64,000 nt of DNA from NCBI RefSeq assembly GCF_002869765.1, contig NZ_PNOR01000003.1:62001-126000 (forward strand). Direction: 5' to 3'. The stretch is from Deinococcus planocerae. GTDB lineage: Bacteria; Deinococcota; Deinococci; Deinococcales; Deinococcaceae. Under the pieces are notes generated by a model. It had not been told where the DNA came from. It was given only the letters and a program-made list of their open reading frames with translations, and did no database searches. Position numbers and translations under genes: made by a program. Below are positions 1 through 13,488 of the stretch, piece by piece (the stretch's first letter is position 1; each line of letters begins with the position of its first letter).

Positions 1-23
1 CCGCCACGCTCTAGACTCCGCCC

Positions 24-581
24 ATGACACGACGCGAAGATGCAGGAAGAAGAATGGGCGGTCGTCTGGGGCCCGCCCTGATCGGGGCCGCGCTCGCCGT
101 CACGTCCTGCGGGGTGATCCCCACGCCCCCCGTCGCCCTCCCCGACGTGACGCTCGACCTCCCGGCGAGCGCGGCGGCGCAGGGCCGCGTGGTCTACTTG
201 CGCCAGGACGCGTTCGCGGGCGCCTCCCTGCCCTCCGCCCTGCAACGGCCCAGCCTCACGGGCACGGCGACCTACCGGGCGAACGGCGGGACCCTGCGGC
301 AGGGGGGCGTCTACGTGCGTTCCAGCCTCGACAACCTGCCGCCGACCTGCACGTCGCTCGTCGTCGTCGTGGTGTGCGAGGCGGCGGGGGAGGCGGCCCA
401 GGCGGTCGGGACCCTCGCGCTCGACCTGGAGGCGAGCACGCGGTTCACCCTCTCCGGCCCGGCCCTCGACGCCGCCGCGCGGGCCGGGAAGGGCTACTTC
501 GGGGTGCGCGCGGTGGAAGGCGAGAGCCTCGCGGGCGAGCAGGTCCGGCTGACCGACCTCCAGGCCCGCGCGAGATTCTGA
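24..581 (+). CDS. Putative secreted lipoprotein, function unknown
   Basis: A 185-aa protein with an arginine-rich N-terminus, a hydrophobic stretch and a lipobox ending VTSC (Cys29), so it is probably lipid-anchored on the outer face of the cytoplasmic membrane. The mature part is Ala/Gly/Leu-rich, looks beta-rich and contains a Val run near residues 114-118; no catalytic motif is recognised. The start is supported by a -10-like TAGACT at 12-17, six bases before the ATG, as in leaderless Deinococcus mRNAs. An in-frame ATG at 54 behind AGGAAG is an alternative. Exported nature is inferred from the lipobox; the function is unknown. Confidence 0.7.
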   Translation: MTRREDAGRRMGGRLGPALIGAALAVTSCGVIPTPPVALPDVTLDLPASAAAQGRVVYLRQDAFAGASLPSALQRPSLTGTATYRANGGTLRQGGVYVRSSLDNLPPTCTSLVVVVVCEAAGEAAQAVGTLALDLEASTRFTLSGPALDAAARAGKGYFGVRAVEGESLAGEQVRLTDLQARARF

Positions 582-613
582 GGCCCGACCTCACCCCCTT
601 CCAGGGCAGGCGG

Positions 614-922
614 GTGCGCGTGGTCGTGGACCGCCCGCTGGGGAGCGTCCACCCGCGCTGGCCGGGCCTCGTGTACGAGGTGAACTCCGGCGAGGTGCCG
701 GGAACGGTCGGCGGCGACGGCGAGCCTCTCGACGCCTACCTCCTGGGCTGGGCCGAGCCCGTCCTAGAGGCGCAAGGGGTCGTGATGGCCCTGATCCTGC
801 GTGCGGACGATGCGGAGGACAAACTCGTCGTGGTGCCAGGCGGGGTGACCCTGACGGATGGGGAGATCATGAAGACCGCATCGTTTCAGGAGCGGTATTT
901 CGACTCGCGCGTCGTGCGTTAG
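614..922 (+). CDS. Short inorganic-pyrophosphatase-like protein
   Basis: About 102 aa resembling the N-terminal half of family I soluble pyrophosphatases. Visible signatures are DRPLGS near the start, then VYEVNSGEVPGT, DGEPLDAYLLG and DDAEDKLVVVP. The usual DxDPLD metal motif reads DGEPLD, so one acidic ligand is Glu, and the chain ends after the second motif, far short of a full-length (about 175 aa) enzyme. Similar 100-115 aa proteins are annotated as pyrophosphatases in other bacteria, but activity is uncertain. The start is unclear: GTG 614 follows AGGGCAGG, while homology would also allow a start near CTG 578, overlapping the lipoprotein stop. Its TAG stop lies inside the -10 box of the next gene. 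Confidence 0.6.
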   Translation: MRVVVDRPLGSVHPRWPGLVYEVNSGEVPGTVGGDGEPLDAYLLGWAEPVLEAQGVVMALILRADDAEDKLVVVPGGVTLTDGEIMKTASFQERYFDSRVVR

Positions 923-932
923 CCTTCCCCGC

Positions 933-1625
933 ATGACGGCTCCAGACAGACCCGTGACGCTGATCACCGGGGCGACGGGCGGGATCGGGACGGCCCTCGC
1001 GCGGGAACTCGCGGGCAGACATGACCTGATCTTGCAGGGGCGGGACCCGGAGCGGCTCGCGTCCCTGGCTGCCGAGGTGGGCGGGGTGAGCCTGCCGCTC
1101 GACCTCACCGGCCCGGAGACCTTCGAGGCGGCGCTCTCGGGCGTCGGGCGGGTCACGAACGTCGTCCACAACGCGGGCGTCGTCGAACTGGGCGCGGTCG
1201 CCGAACAGGGGCACGCGGTCTGGACGCACACCCTCGCGGTGAACGTGGTCGCCCCCGCCGAGCTGACCCGGCTCCTTCTGCCACGGGTGCGGGCGGAGCG
1301 GGGCACGGTCGTCTTCGTGAACAGCGGGGCCGGGTTGCGGGCCAACCCGGAGTGGAGCAGCTACGCGGCAAGCAAGTTCGCCCTCAAGGCCCTCGCCGAC
1401 GCCCTGCGCGACGAGGAGGCCCGCCACGGCGTGCGGGTCACGACCGTCTATCCGGGCCGCACCGCGACCCCGATGCAGCAGAAGGTGCGGACCCAGGAGG
1501 GCGGAGTGTACGACCCCGGCGAATTCATCGACCCGGCCACCGTCGCCTCCACGATCCGCTTTGTGCTGGAGACGCCGCGCGACGCCACCCTGCCCGACGT
1601 GAGCGTTCGGCCCGGGCCGCGTTGA
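933..1625 (+). CDS. Short-chain dehydrogenase/reductase (SDR)
   Basis: A 230-aa classical SDR with a Rossmann fold. The cofactor glycine motif TGATGGIG is near residue 13, NAG near residue 80, the catalytic Ser lies in the FVNSGAG region, and Y-x-x-x-K appears as YAASK near residue 143. These residues support NAD(P)-dependent oxidoreduction of a carbonyl or alcohol, but the substrate cannot be deduced. TAGCCT at 920-925 sits seven bases before the ATG, implying a leaderless transcript. The next gene starts eight bases after the stop, so the two are probably co-transcribed. Confidence 0.88.
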   Translation: MTAPDRPVTLITGATGGIGTALARELAGRHDLILQGRDPERLASLAAEVGGVSLPLDLTGPETFEAALSGVGRVTNVVHNAGVVELGAVAEQGHAVWTHTLAVNVVAPAELTRLLLPRVRAERGTVVFVNSGAGLRANPEWSSYAASKFALKALADALRDEEARHGVRVTTVYPGRTATPMQQKVRTQEGGVYDPGEFIDPATVASTIRFVLETPRDATLPDVSVRPGPR

Positions 1626-1633
1626 GGCCGGGT

Positions 1634-2572
1634 ATGGACACCTTCGACGTGATCGTGGTGGGGGCCGGGGCGGCGGGGGTGAACGCGGCGCTCGTGCTGG
1701 GGCGGGCCCGGCGCCGGGTGCTGCTCCTCGACGGCGGCCCGCCCCGCAACGCCCCGGCGGGGGAGGCGCACGGCCTGCTCACGCGCGACGGCATTCGCCC
1801 TCTGGACCTCAAGGAGCGGGCGCTCGCCGACCTCGCCCCCTATCCGGTGACGGTGTGCGCGGCGGTGGCGCGGGAGGTGAGGCGTCTGCCGCAGGGCTTC
1901 GCGGTGCGGCACGACGGCGGGTGGGCCCTGGGCCGACGCCTGCTCCTCGCCGCCGGGGTGCGGGACGTGTTGCCGCCGGTCGCGGGGCTGCGTGAGCGCT
2001 GGGGGCACCTCGTCCACCACTGCCCGTACTGCGACGGCTGGGAGTACCGGGGCCGCCCGCTCGGGGTGCTCGGAAGCGGGGACGCCGGGCACCACCTCGC
2101 CCTCAACATTCGCGCGTGGTCGGATCGGGTCACCCTCTTCACCGACGGGCCGGACGGGATGACGGGCGCGCAGCGCCGGGACCTCGCGCGGCTGGGCGTC
2201 ACCATCGTGAGGGCGCCGCTCGCCCGCCTGACCGGAAAAGACCGGCTGTGCCTCCACCTGCGCCCCCGGGAGGCCCGCCTCCTCGACGCCCTCTTCCTGA
2301 GCCCGGAGCAGACGCCGGGAAGCAGCCTGCCTACCTCCCTCGGCTGCGCAATGAACGCCAAGGGCCGGGTGACCGTGGACGAGCGAGGCGAGACCAGCGT
2401 GCCGGGCGTCTTCGCGGCGGGCGACCTCGCTGGGGCGCCGCAGTACGTCGTGAACGCCGCCGCGAGCGGTATGACCGCCGCCGTGGGGATCAACACCACC
2501 TTGATCCACGAGGAGGTGGAGGCGCTGGGCGCGGCCTTCCACAAAGGCAACAGCCACAAGGGCGGAGCTTGA
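1634..2572 (+). CDS. Thioredoxin-reductase-like NAD(P)/FAD oxidoreductase
   Basis: A 312-aa flavoprotein of the pyridine nucleotide-disulfide oxidoreductase class II type. It has an N-terminal FAD dinucleotide motif (VVGAGAAG), a redox-type CPYC in HCPYCDG near residue 134, a second GSGDAG nucleotide motif, and a C-terminal FAD segment GVFAAGDLAG. This is the domain order of thioredoxin reductase (FAD, NADPH, FAD). The CPYC sequence differs from the usual CATC/CAVC, so a partner other than thioredoxin, or a ferredoxin/flavodoxin-reductase-like role, is possible. It follows the SDR gene closely and overlaps the next gene at a TTGA junction. Confidence 0.85.
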   Translation: MDTFDVIVVGAGAAGVNAALVLGRARRRVLLLDGGPPRNAPAGEAHGLLTRDGIRPLDLKERALADLAPYPVTVCAAVAREVRRLPQGFAVRHDGGWALGRRLLLAAGVRDVLPPVAGLRERWGHLVHHCPYCDGWEYRGRPLGVLGSGDAGHHLALNIRAWSDRVTLFTDGPDGMTGAQRRDLARLGVTIVRAPLARLTGKDRLCLHLRPREARLLDALFLSPEQTPGSSLPTSLGCAMNAKGRVTVDERGETSVPGVFAAGDLAGAPQYVVNAAASGMTAAVGINTTLIHEEVEALGAAFHKGNSHKGGA

Positions 2573-3204
2573 AGGCCGTCCTCTTCGACCTTGACGGAAC
2601 CCTGCACGACCGCGCCGCGACCCTGCGAGGCTGGCTCGCCGGGCATGTAGCGCGGTATGGATTGCCGGACGGGTACGCCGAGCGGTTCACGGTCCTCGAC
2701 GACCTCGGCTACCGCCCCAAGCGCGAGGTGATGCCGCTCCTCGTGCATGAATTTGCCCTGACGCGCGACCCGCAGGTGCTCCTCGACGACTTCTCGGCGC
2801 ACTCGCTCGCCGCCCCCGTGCCCATGCCCCACGCCCACGATGTGCTGCGCGAGTTGCGGTGGCGCGGCGTCCAGGTCGGCGTCGTGACAAACGGCTGGGT
2901 GGAGGCGCAGACCGCCTGCCTGGAGCGCAGCGCCCTCGCCCCCCTCGTGGACGACGTGGTGATCAGTCAGGGAGTGGGCCTGAGCAAACCCGACCCCGCC
3001 ATCTACACGCTCGCCCTCTCCCGGCTAGGCGTGAGCGCGGCGGACGCCTGGTTCGTCGGCGACTCGCCCCGCAACGACGTGTGGGGACCGCAACAGGTGG
3101 GCTTACGCGCGGCCTACCTTCCCACCGGGCACGCGCTGAAGGGGGAGGTACCCGACGCGGTACTGGGCGACCTGCGGGACGTGCTGAGCCTGCCGGGACG
3201 GTGA
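2569..3204 (+). CDS. HAD family hydrolase
   Basis: A 211-aa haloacid dehalogenase superfamily protein. The N-terminal FDLDGTL carries the nucleophile and acid Asp pair, VVTNG supplies motif II, KPDP carries the motif III lysine, and GDSPRND is the acidic metal-binding motif IV. The layout fits a small-molecule phosphatase with an alpha-helical cap. The start is TTG, inferred because TTGA overlaps the stop of the preceding flavoprotein and GGGCGGAG lies immediately upstream. Translational coupling with the upstream oxidoreductase is likely; the substrate is unknown. Confidence 0.85.
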   Translation: MKAVLFDLDGTLHDRAATLRGWLAGHVARYGLPDGYAERFTVLDDLGYRPKREVMPLLVHEFALTRDPQVLLDDFSAHSLAAPVPMPHAHDVLRELRWRGVQVGVVTNGWVEAQTACLERSALAPLVDDVVISQGVGLSKPDPAIYTLALSRLGVSAADAWFVGDSPRNDVWGPQQVGLRAAYLPTGHALKGEVPDAVLGDLRDVLSLPGR

Positions 3205-3243
3205 GCCCAGCTCCTCCACAAGCCCCCTGCTACCATGCCCCGC

Positions 3244-5739
<2,496 letters not shown>

Positions 5740-5745
5740 GGGCAA

Positions 5746-5772
5746 GGGAAAACCCGCCCAGGCGCGGGCGGG
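5746..5772 (-). terminator. Terminator between hrpB and the ddrA operon
   Basis: CCCGCCC (5753-5759) and GGGCGGG (5766-5772) form a 7-bp stem with a 6-nt loop. Read on the minus strand, the stem is followed by TTTTCCC, so it best terminates the ddrA operon. It may also slow transcription coming from hrpB. Confidence 0.7.
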
Positions 5773-5790
5773 CCGTCAAAGGAGCGGAGG

Positions 5791-5879
5791 TCAGAACAGC
5801 CGGGCGAGCGCCCCGCCGATCAATGTGATGGCGAGGACGGCGGCCATCACGGCGAGGGTGCGGGTGGGGGTGACGGGGT

Positions 5880-5883
<4 letters not shown>
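5791..5883 (-). CDS. 30-aa membrane microprotein coupled to ddrA
   Basis: A tiny reading frame of 30 residues starts with GTG overlapping the ddrA stop codon (GTGA) and ends about 20 bp before the terminator stem. It has a short polar N-terminus (VNPVTPTRT), one strongly hydrophobic segment from about residue 10 to 26 (including VLAITLIGGALA), and an Arg followed by LF at the end. It therefore looks like a single-pass membrane peptide. The overlap and terminator imply co-transcription with ddrA. I do not recognise the family; chance origin cannot be excluded at this length. Confidence 0.5.
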
Positions 5884-6527
<644 letters not shown>

Positions 6528-6657
6528 TCATGGGGCGTGAAGTGGGGCTTTGGGTGAAATGAGGAGCGACGGGGGGGCTGCCGCAGATCGTCTGGGAGGC
6601 GGTGCGTCCTAGAGCGCCGCACGATTGCCCTCCGCCTCACGCCGTACCATGCCCCGC

Positions 6658-7241
<584 letters not shown>

Positions 7242-7245
<4 letters not shown>

Positions 7246-7880
7246 GCGCCCCTGAGGTTCTCCTCCTCGACTACGGCGCCGGGAATGTCCGCAGCGCCGC
7301 GAAAGCATTGGAACGCGCGGGAATGACGGTGCGTGTCTCCGACTCCCCCGCCGACGTGCCCCACGCGCCCGCCCTCGTCGTGCCCGGGCAGGGCCACTTC
7401 CGGCAGGTCATGGAGGCGTTCGACCGGGGGGGCTTCCACGGCCCGGTCATGGACGCCGCCCGCGCGGGCACGCCCCTCCTGGGCATCTGCGTGGGGATGC
7501 AGATGCTCCTCACCGACTCCGAGGAGGCGCCCGGCACCCCGGGCCTGAACCTCGTCCCCGGCACAGTCCGCAAGTTCGAGGCCGTCCCCGCGCGCAAGGT
7601 CCCGCAGATGGGCTGGAACAGCCTCGACCCGGTGGGCGACTCGCCCCTCTTGCGCGGGCTCGCGTGCCCCGCCTATGCCTACTTCGTTCACTCGTACTAC
7701 GTGCCGCTGGAGGTGGACGTGGCGGCGGGTGCCGTCACCGAGTACGGGGTGCCCTTCTGGGCAGCCTTCAGCCACGGCAATGTCCACGCCACCCAGTTCC
7801 ACCCGGAAAAGAGCGGGGCGGTGGGCCTCGCCATCCTCGAACGCTTTCGGCGGCACGTGCTGGAGGGTCGGGAGGCTTGA
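7242..7880 (+). CDS. hisH: Imidazole glycerol phosphate synthase glutaminase subunit
   Basis: A 212-aa class I glutamine amidotransferase that supplies ammonia to HisF in histidine synthesis. The nucleophile is Cys83 in GICVGMQ, and the partner His187/Glu189 are in QFHPEKS. N-terminal LLDYGAGNVRS is typical of HisH. The GTG start overlaps the hisB stop, so translation is coupled. HisF is not in this window. Confidence 0.95.
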
Positions 7881-7901
7881 GGTTTTCTTGGAGGGGCATC
7901 C

Positions 7902-8141
7902 GTGCTGGATGACGACGTGGCGTTGAGCCTGAGCCGGGCAGAGGCCCTCGTCCTCTTCGAGTGGCTCGCCCGTTTCGATGAGGCCGGGATCTTCCCCTTC
8001 GATCATCCGGCGGAGCAAAAGGCCGTCTGGATGTTTGAGGGCAAACTCGAAAAAGCCCTCACGGAAGTCCTGGCCCCGGAGTATGAACTGATGCTCCGTC
8101 AGGCCAGGGAAGACTTGCTCGGGTCAGACGACTCCCTCTGA
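7902..8141 (+). CDS. Small hypothetical acidic protein
   Basis: A 79-aa protein that appears entirely helical and acidic, with no membrane segment or signal. It starts with GTG behind a strong GGAGGGG site and follows hisH by about 20 bp, so it may be the last gene of the his transcript. A pattern of the type ALVLFEWLARF ... AEQKAVWMFEGKLEK resembles small uncharacterised proteins in other bacteria. No function can be given. Confidence 0.6.
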   Translation: MLDDDVALSLSRAEALVLFEWLARFDEAGIFPFDHPAEQKAVWMFEGKLEKALTEVLAPEYELMLRQAREDLLGSDDSL

Positions 8142-8235
8142 CCTCCCCGGCCCCGGACTCCGGAGTTCCTTCACCGGCTCCGCCCGGTCTGGATTCTCCC
8201 CGTCTCCGTCCAACCCCACCCGGTAGACTCGCCCC

Positions 8236-10278
8236 ATGACCAACGTGCTTCCCCCGGGTGTGCTGCCCCTCGACCACGGCCACCTGCAAAAGCTCGCCAC
8301 CGCCGACCTCGTGCGGCCCGACCACCTGCTCGGGGCGCATCCGGTCACGGAAGACGGGGTGGAGGGCGTGCGGTTCGCGGTGTGGGCGCCGAACGCCCAG
8401 CACGTCAGCGTGGTGGGGGACTTCAACGGCTGGAACGGCTTCGACAACGCCATGCAGAGGCTCGACTTCGGCTTCTGGGGCGCGTTCGTGCCCTCGGCGC
8501 GGCACGGCCAGCGGTACAAGTTCCGGGTCACGGGCGCGGACGGGCGCACGGTGGACAAGCTGGACCCCTACGGCACCTTTTTCGAGGTGCGGCCCCTCAC
8601 CGCCAGCATCGTCTGGGACCAGCCCTTCACCTGGACGGACGACACCTGGATGCGGGAGCGCCGGGCCGGGTACGACCGCCCCATCTCCGTGTACGAGGTC
8701 CACGTCGAGTCCTGGGCGCGGCGCGACGACGGCTGGTTCCTCAATTACCGCGACCTCGCCCACCGCCTCGCCGAATACGTGACCTACCTCGGCTACACCC
8801 ACGTCGAGCTGATGGGCGTGATGGAGCACCCCTTCGACGGCTCGTGGGGCTATCAGGTCACCGGCTACTACGCCCCGACGAGCCGGATGGGCAGCCCCGA
8901 GGACTTCAAGTACCTCGTCAACCACCTCCACGAGCGCGGAATAGGCGTCTACCTCGACTGGGTGCCCGGCCATTTTCCGACCGACGAGGTGGGCCTGGCG
9001 CACTTCGACGGCTCGCCGCTCTTCGAGTATTCGGACCCCCGCAAGGGCTTCCACAACGACTGGAACACCTACATCTTCGACTACGGGCGCAACGAGGTCG
9101 TGATGTTCCTGATCGGCTCGGCGCTCAAATGGCTTCAGGACTTCCACATCGACGGGCTGCGGGTGGACGCGGTGGCCTCCATGCTCTACCTCGACTTCTC
9201 GCGCACCGAGTGGGTGCCCAACGTCCACGGCGGGCGAGAGAACCTGGAGGCCATCGCCTTTCTCAAGCGGCTGAACGAGGTGACGCACCACATGGCGCCC
9301 GGCAGCGTGACCATCGCCGAGGAGAGCACGGCCTTTTCGGGCGTGACCAAGCCGACGCCGGGCGGCCTGGGCTTCGACTACAAGTGGGCGATGGGCTGGA
9401 TGAACGACACCCTGCGCTACTTCGAGGAAGACCCCCTCTGGCGCAAGTACCACCACCACGCGCTGACCTTCTTCAACGTGTACCGCGCCACCGAGAACTA
9501 CGTCCTGGCGATCAGCCACGACGAGGTGGTCCACATGAAGAAGTCGATGGTCATGAAGATGCCGGGCGACTGGTACGCCCAGCGCGCGAACTACCGCGCC
9601 TTCCTGGCCCTGATGTGGAGCACGCCGGGCAAGAAGCTCCTCTTCATGGGGCAGGAGTTCGCCCAGACGACCGAGTGGAGCCAGGAAGGCCAGCTCCCGT
9701 GGCACCTCGCCGACATTCCCGACCACCGCGGGATCATGAACCTCGTGCGGCGGCTCAATGCCCTCTACCGCGAGCGCCCCGATTGGCACGTCGGCGACGT
9801 GGGCTCGGAGGGGCAGGTGTGGGTGAGCGGCGACGACGCCGACAACAGCGTGTACGCCTATCTCCGCCGCGATTCCCAGGGGAGTGCGTGGAGCCTCGTC
9901 GTCGCCAACCTGACCCCGGTGTACCGCGACCTCTATCCCATCGGCGTGCCGCAGGGGGGCGAGTACCGGGTGCTTCTCTCCACCGACGACGGCGAATACG
10001 GCGGCTTCGGCACCCAGCAGCCCGACCTGACGACCAAGGACGAGGGGTGGCACGGTCAGCCCTGCCACCTGCGGCTGAACCTCCCGCCCACCAGCGTGCT
10101 CGTGCTCGAATACGCGGGGGAGACGGGTCAGGCCGTGCCCGCGGGGCCCCAGGTCGAGACGCGGACGACGGAGGCGGGCGCCCGGGAGGACGTGGCCGAC
10201 CCCGAGTTGAAGGAGACGGCCCCGCCCGTGACGCTGCCCACCGGAGACCGTGGGGCCGGGAACAGCGAGGAACGTTGA
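8236..10278 (+). CDS. glgB: 1,4-alpha-glucan branching enzyme
   Basis: A 680-aa GH13 enzyme that introduces alpha-1,6 branches into glycogen. Domain order is a CBM48-like N-terminal module (VRFAVWAPNAQHVSVVGDF near residue 40), a catalytic barrel with Asp311 in DGLRVDAVASM, Glu362/363 in IAEEST and SHDEVVH, and a C-terminal beta domain. The last 40 residues form a polar, low-complexity tail beyond the usual family end. TAGACT lies six bases before the ATG (leaderless). A small membrane protein gene overlaps the stop at TTGA. No other glg genes are present. Confidence 0.95.
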   Translation: MTNVLPPGVLPLDHGHLQKLATADLVRPDHLLGAHPVTEDGVEGVRFAVWAPNAQHVSVVGDFNGWNGFDNAMQRLDFGFWGAFVPSARHGQRYKFRVTGADGRTVDKLDPYGTFFEVRPLTASIVWDQPFTWTDDTWMRERRAGYDRPISVYEVHVESWARRDDGWFLNYRDLAHRLAEYVTYLGYTHVELMGVMEHPFDGSWGYQVTGYYAPTSRMGSPEDFKYLVNHLHERGIGVYLDWVPGHFPTDEVGLAHFDGSPLFEYSDPRKGFHNDWNTYIFDYGRNEVVMFLIGSALKWLQDFHIDGLRVDAVASMLYLDFSRTEWVPNVHGGRENLEAIAFLKRLNEVTHHMAPGSVTIAEESTAFSGVTKPTPGGLGFDYKWAMGWMNDTLRYFEEDPLWRKYHHHALTFFNVYRATENYVLAISHDEVVHMKKSMVMKMPGDWYAQRANYRAFLALMWSTPGKKLLFMGQEFAQTTEWSQEGQLPWHLADIPDHRGIMNLVRRLNALYRERPDWHVGDVGSEGQVWVSGDDADNSVYAYLRRDSQGSAWSLVVANLTPVYRDLYPIGVPQGGEYRVLLSTDDGEYGGFGTQQPDLTTKDEGWHGQPCHLRLNLPPTSVLVLEYAGETGQAVPAGPQVETRTTEAGAREDVADPELKETAPPVTLPTGDRGAGNSEER

Positions 10279-10544
10279 CGCCGCCCGAACGCCCCCGCGT
10301 AGACACGCTGACCGCCCTCAGTTTCGCGCTGTTGGCGGTGGTGGCCGTCCTGCTTCTCCTGCCGCTGCTGGGCGGTCCGCTCCCCAGCCCGTACCTCGTG
10401 GCCGTGCTCCTCCTGGCGCGGCTGGGGGTGCAGTTCCTGCGCACGCGGCGTGACCCCACCCTCCGGCGCCCGGCGAGCTGGGCCCTCGACCTCATCCTGA
10501 TTGGGTTGCTGTTCTACGCGGCCTCCAACCAGCCGCCCCGCTGA
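10275..10544 (+). CDS. Small three-helix membrane protein
   Basis: An 89-aa integral membrane protein with hydrophobic segments at roughly residues 12-30, 36-47 and 69-80, separated by a basic RTRRDPTLRRP loop. The TTG start overlaps the glgB stop (TTGA) behind GAGGAAC, so it is probably translated from the glgB mRNA. No family is recognised; a role linked to glycogen would be inference from position only. Confidence 0.6.
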   Translation: MTPPERPRVDTLTALSFALLAVVAVLLLLPLLGGPLPSPYLVAVLLLARLGVQFLRTRRDPTLRRPASWALDLILIGLLFYAASNQPPR

Positions 10545-10800
10545 GCTTCGACAAACCTTCGACGGCGAGCGGCAGAACTCTGGGTGTCGTCCGTCCGGTG
10601 GTCTCTCCTGGCCCCCGCGCGCGGCGCCTGGGCGGGCGTGGCTGGTCGGCCTCAGCGGCGTGTTCCTCCCGGGTCTCGGCATCCTGCTGTACCTGAGAAA
10701 GACGCGGGTGAAGGCTCTGGCCGCCGTGCTCGGGGCGGGGGTGCTCGTCCTCGTGCTCGCCCGGCTCGCCATCCGCTGGGGGAGGCTTGAGCGCCCGGCA
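10545..10800 (+). other. Possible remnant of a two-helix membrane protein
   Basis: In the frame running through about 10630-10800 the sequence encodes two hydrophobic helices (GVFLPGLGILLYL, and AVLGAGVLVLVLARLA) flanking a basic KTRVKA loop. There is no convincing start, and this frame stays open through the trp leader and attenuator to 11010, which is unlikely for a real gene. It may be a decayed gene or a short protein with a missed stop. Confidence 0.25.
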
Positions 10801-10816
10801 CGGGCCGCGCTATGCT
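10787..10816 (+). promoter_or_regulatory. trp operon promoter
   Basis: TTGAGC (10787-10792) and TATGCT (10811-10816) are spaced by 18 bp. The leader-peptide ATG lies six bases beyond the -10, so the transcript should start at or next to that ATG. Confidence 0.6.
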
Positions 10817-10822
10817 CCTCCC

Positions 10823-10870
10823 ATGACCGTCAACGGCGCGTGGTGGTGGCCTGGCTTCGCCTGGGCCTAA
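10823..10870 (+). CDS. trpL: trp leader peptide (attenuation peptide)
   Basis: A 15-codon frame encoding MTVNGAWWWPGFAWA: three consecutive Trp codons plus a fourth, followed by TAA. Such Trp enrichment just upstream of trpE is the hallmark of ribosome-mediated attenuation. Bases 10860-10866 (CCTGGGC, spanning the fourth Trp codon) can pair with 10904-10910 (GCCCAGG), which also form part of the terminator stem. A ribosome stalled on WWW would leave the antiterminator strand free; one reaching the stop would cover it and let the terminator form. The peptide appears to be translated from a leaderless mRNA. Confidence 0.85.
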   Translation: MTVNGAWWWPGFAWA

Positions 10871-10900
10871 CCCGCGCCGTTTTCATCGAAGCAGACCGGA

Positions 10901-10938
10901 CGCGCCCAGGTGGACTCCCCTCCACCGGGCGCGTTTTC
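10901..10938 (+). terminator. trp attenuator terminator
   Basis: Arms 10901-10913 and 10922-10933 form a 12-bp stem with one bulged A (10908) and an 8-nt loop, followed directly by TTTT. This is an intrinsic terminator between the leader peptide and trpE. Its left arm overlaps the sequence that can pair with the leader-peptide region, giving a simple two-state switch. Confidence 0.85.
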
Positions 10939-11006
10939 TGTTGCCCAGCCACGCGACGGTACAGCACCCGACGACACAGCACCCAGCGACCCAGCCCAGG
11001 AGCCCC

Positions 11007-12846
<1,840 letters not shown>

Positions 12847-12850
<4 letters not shown>

Positions 12851-13488
12851 TCCCCGACGACCCACTGACCACTTCCCACTTCCCACTCACCGTCCTCCTC
12901 ATCGACAACTACGACTCCTTCACCTACAACCTCGTCCAATACCTCGGCGAGTTGGGCTGCGACCTCATCGTCTGGCGCAACGATCAGTTCACCCTCGACG
13001 ACGTGCGGGGATTGAACCCCGACGCCATCGTCGTCTCTCCCGGTCCCTGCACGCCGCTCGAAGCGGGGATGAGCGTGCAGGTCGTCCGCGAACTGGGGCC
13101 CGAGTTCCCCACGCTCGGCGTCTGCCTGGGCCACCAGAGCATTGGCGAGGCCTTCGGGGCGCGGGTGGGGCGGGCCCTCCAACCCGTCCACGGCAAGACG
13201 AGCCCCGTGCGGCACGACGGCTCGGGCCTCTTCGCGGGGATCGAGGGCGACGTGCGCGTGACCCGTTACCACTCCCTCGTGGTGCGCGACCTGCCGCCCG
13301 AACTCGTGCCCGTCGCGTGGACGAGCGACCCCGGCGAGGAGGTGCTGATGGCCCTGCGCCACCGCGACTACCCCGTCTTCGGTGTCCAGTTCCACCCCGA
13401 ATCCATCGCCACCGAGGACGGTAAGACGATGCTGGGCAACTTCCTGAACGTGGTCCGCGAGCACCGGGTGCAGAAGGAGCCCGCGTGA
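12847..13488 (+). CDS. trpG: Anthranilate synthase component II (glutaminase)
   Basis: A 213-aa class I glutamine amidotransferase providing ammonia to TrpE. The nucleophile is Cys93 in GVCLGHQ, and the His/Glu pair is in QFHPES. Core homology starts at LLIDNYDSFTYNLVQYLGELG near residue 17. The first 15 or so residues (MIPDDPLTTSHFPLT) are an unusual extension largely encoded by the repeat. ATG overlaps the upstream stop in ATGA and follows CAGGAGG, so translation is coupled to the inserted gene. The stop touches the trpD start. Confidence 0.94.
12862..12881 (+). repeat. Right arm of 20-bp inverted repeat, inside trpG
   Basis: CCACTGACCACTTCCCACTT is the exact reverse complement of 12448-12467. 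It lies within the first codons of trpG and encodes the residues PLTTSHF of the N-terminal extension. A further related stretch (CCCACTCACC) follows immediately. Confidence 0.85.

Noticed and set aside
3235..3243. ATG 3235 as hrpB start
   Set aside because: It lies inside the TACCAT -10 box that positions GTG 3244 as the leaderless start; the same pattern is seen at hisB.
8059..10068. Very long open frame antisense to glgB (about 670 codons)
   Set aside because: Typical high-GC shadow frame: rich in His, Val, Arg and Gly, no domain motif, and fully covered by the well-supported glgB on the other strand.
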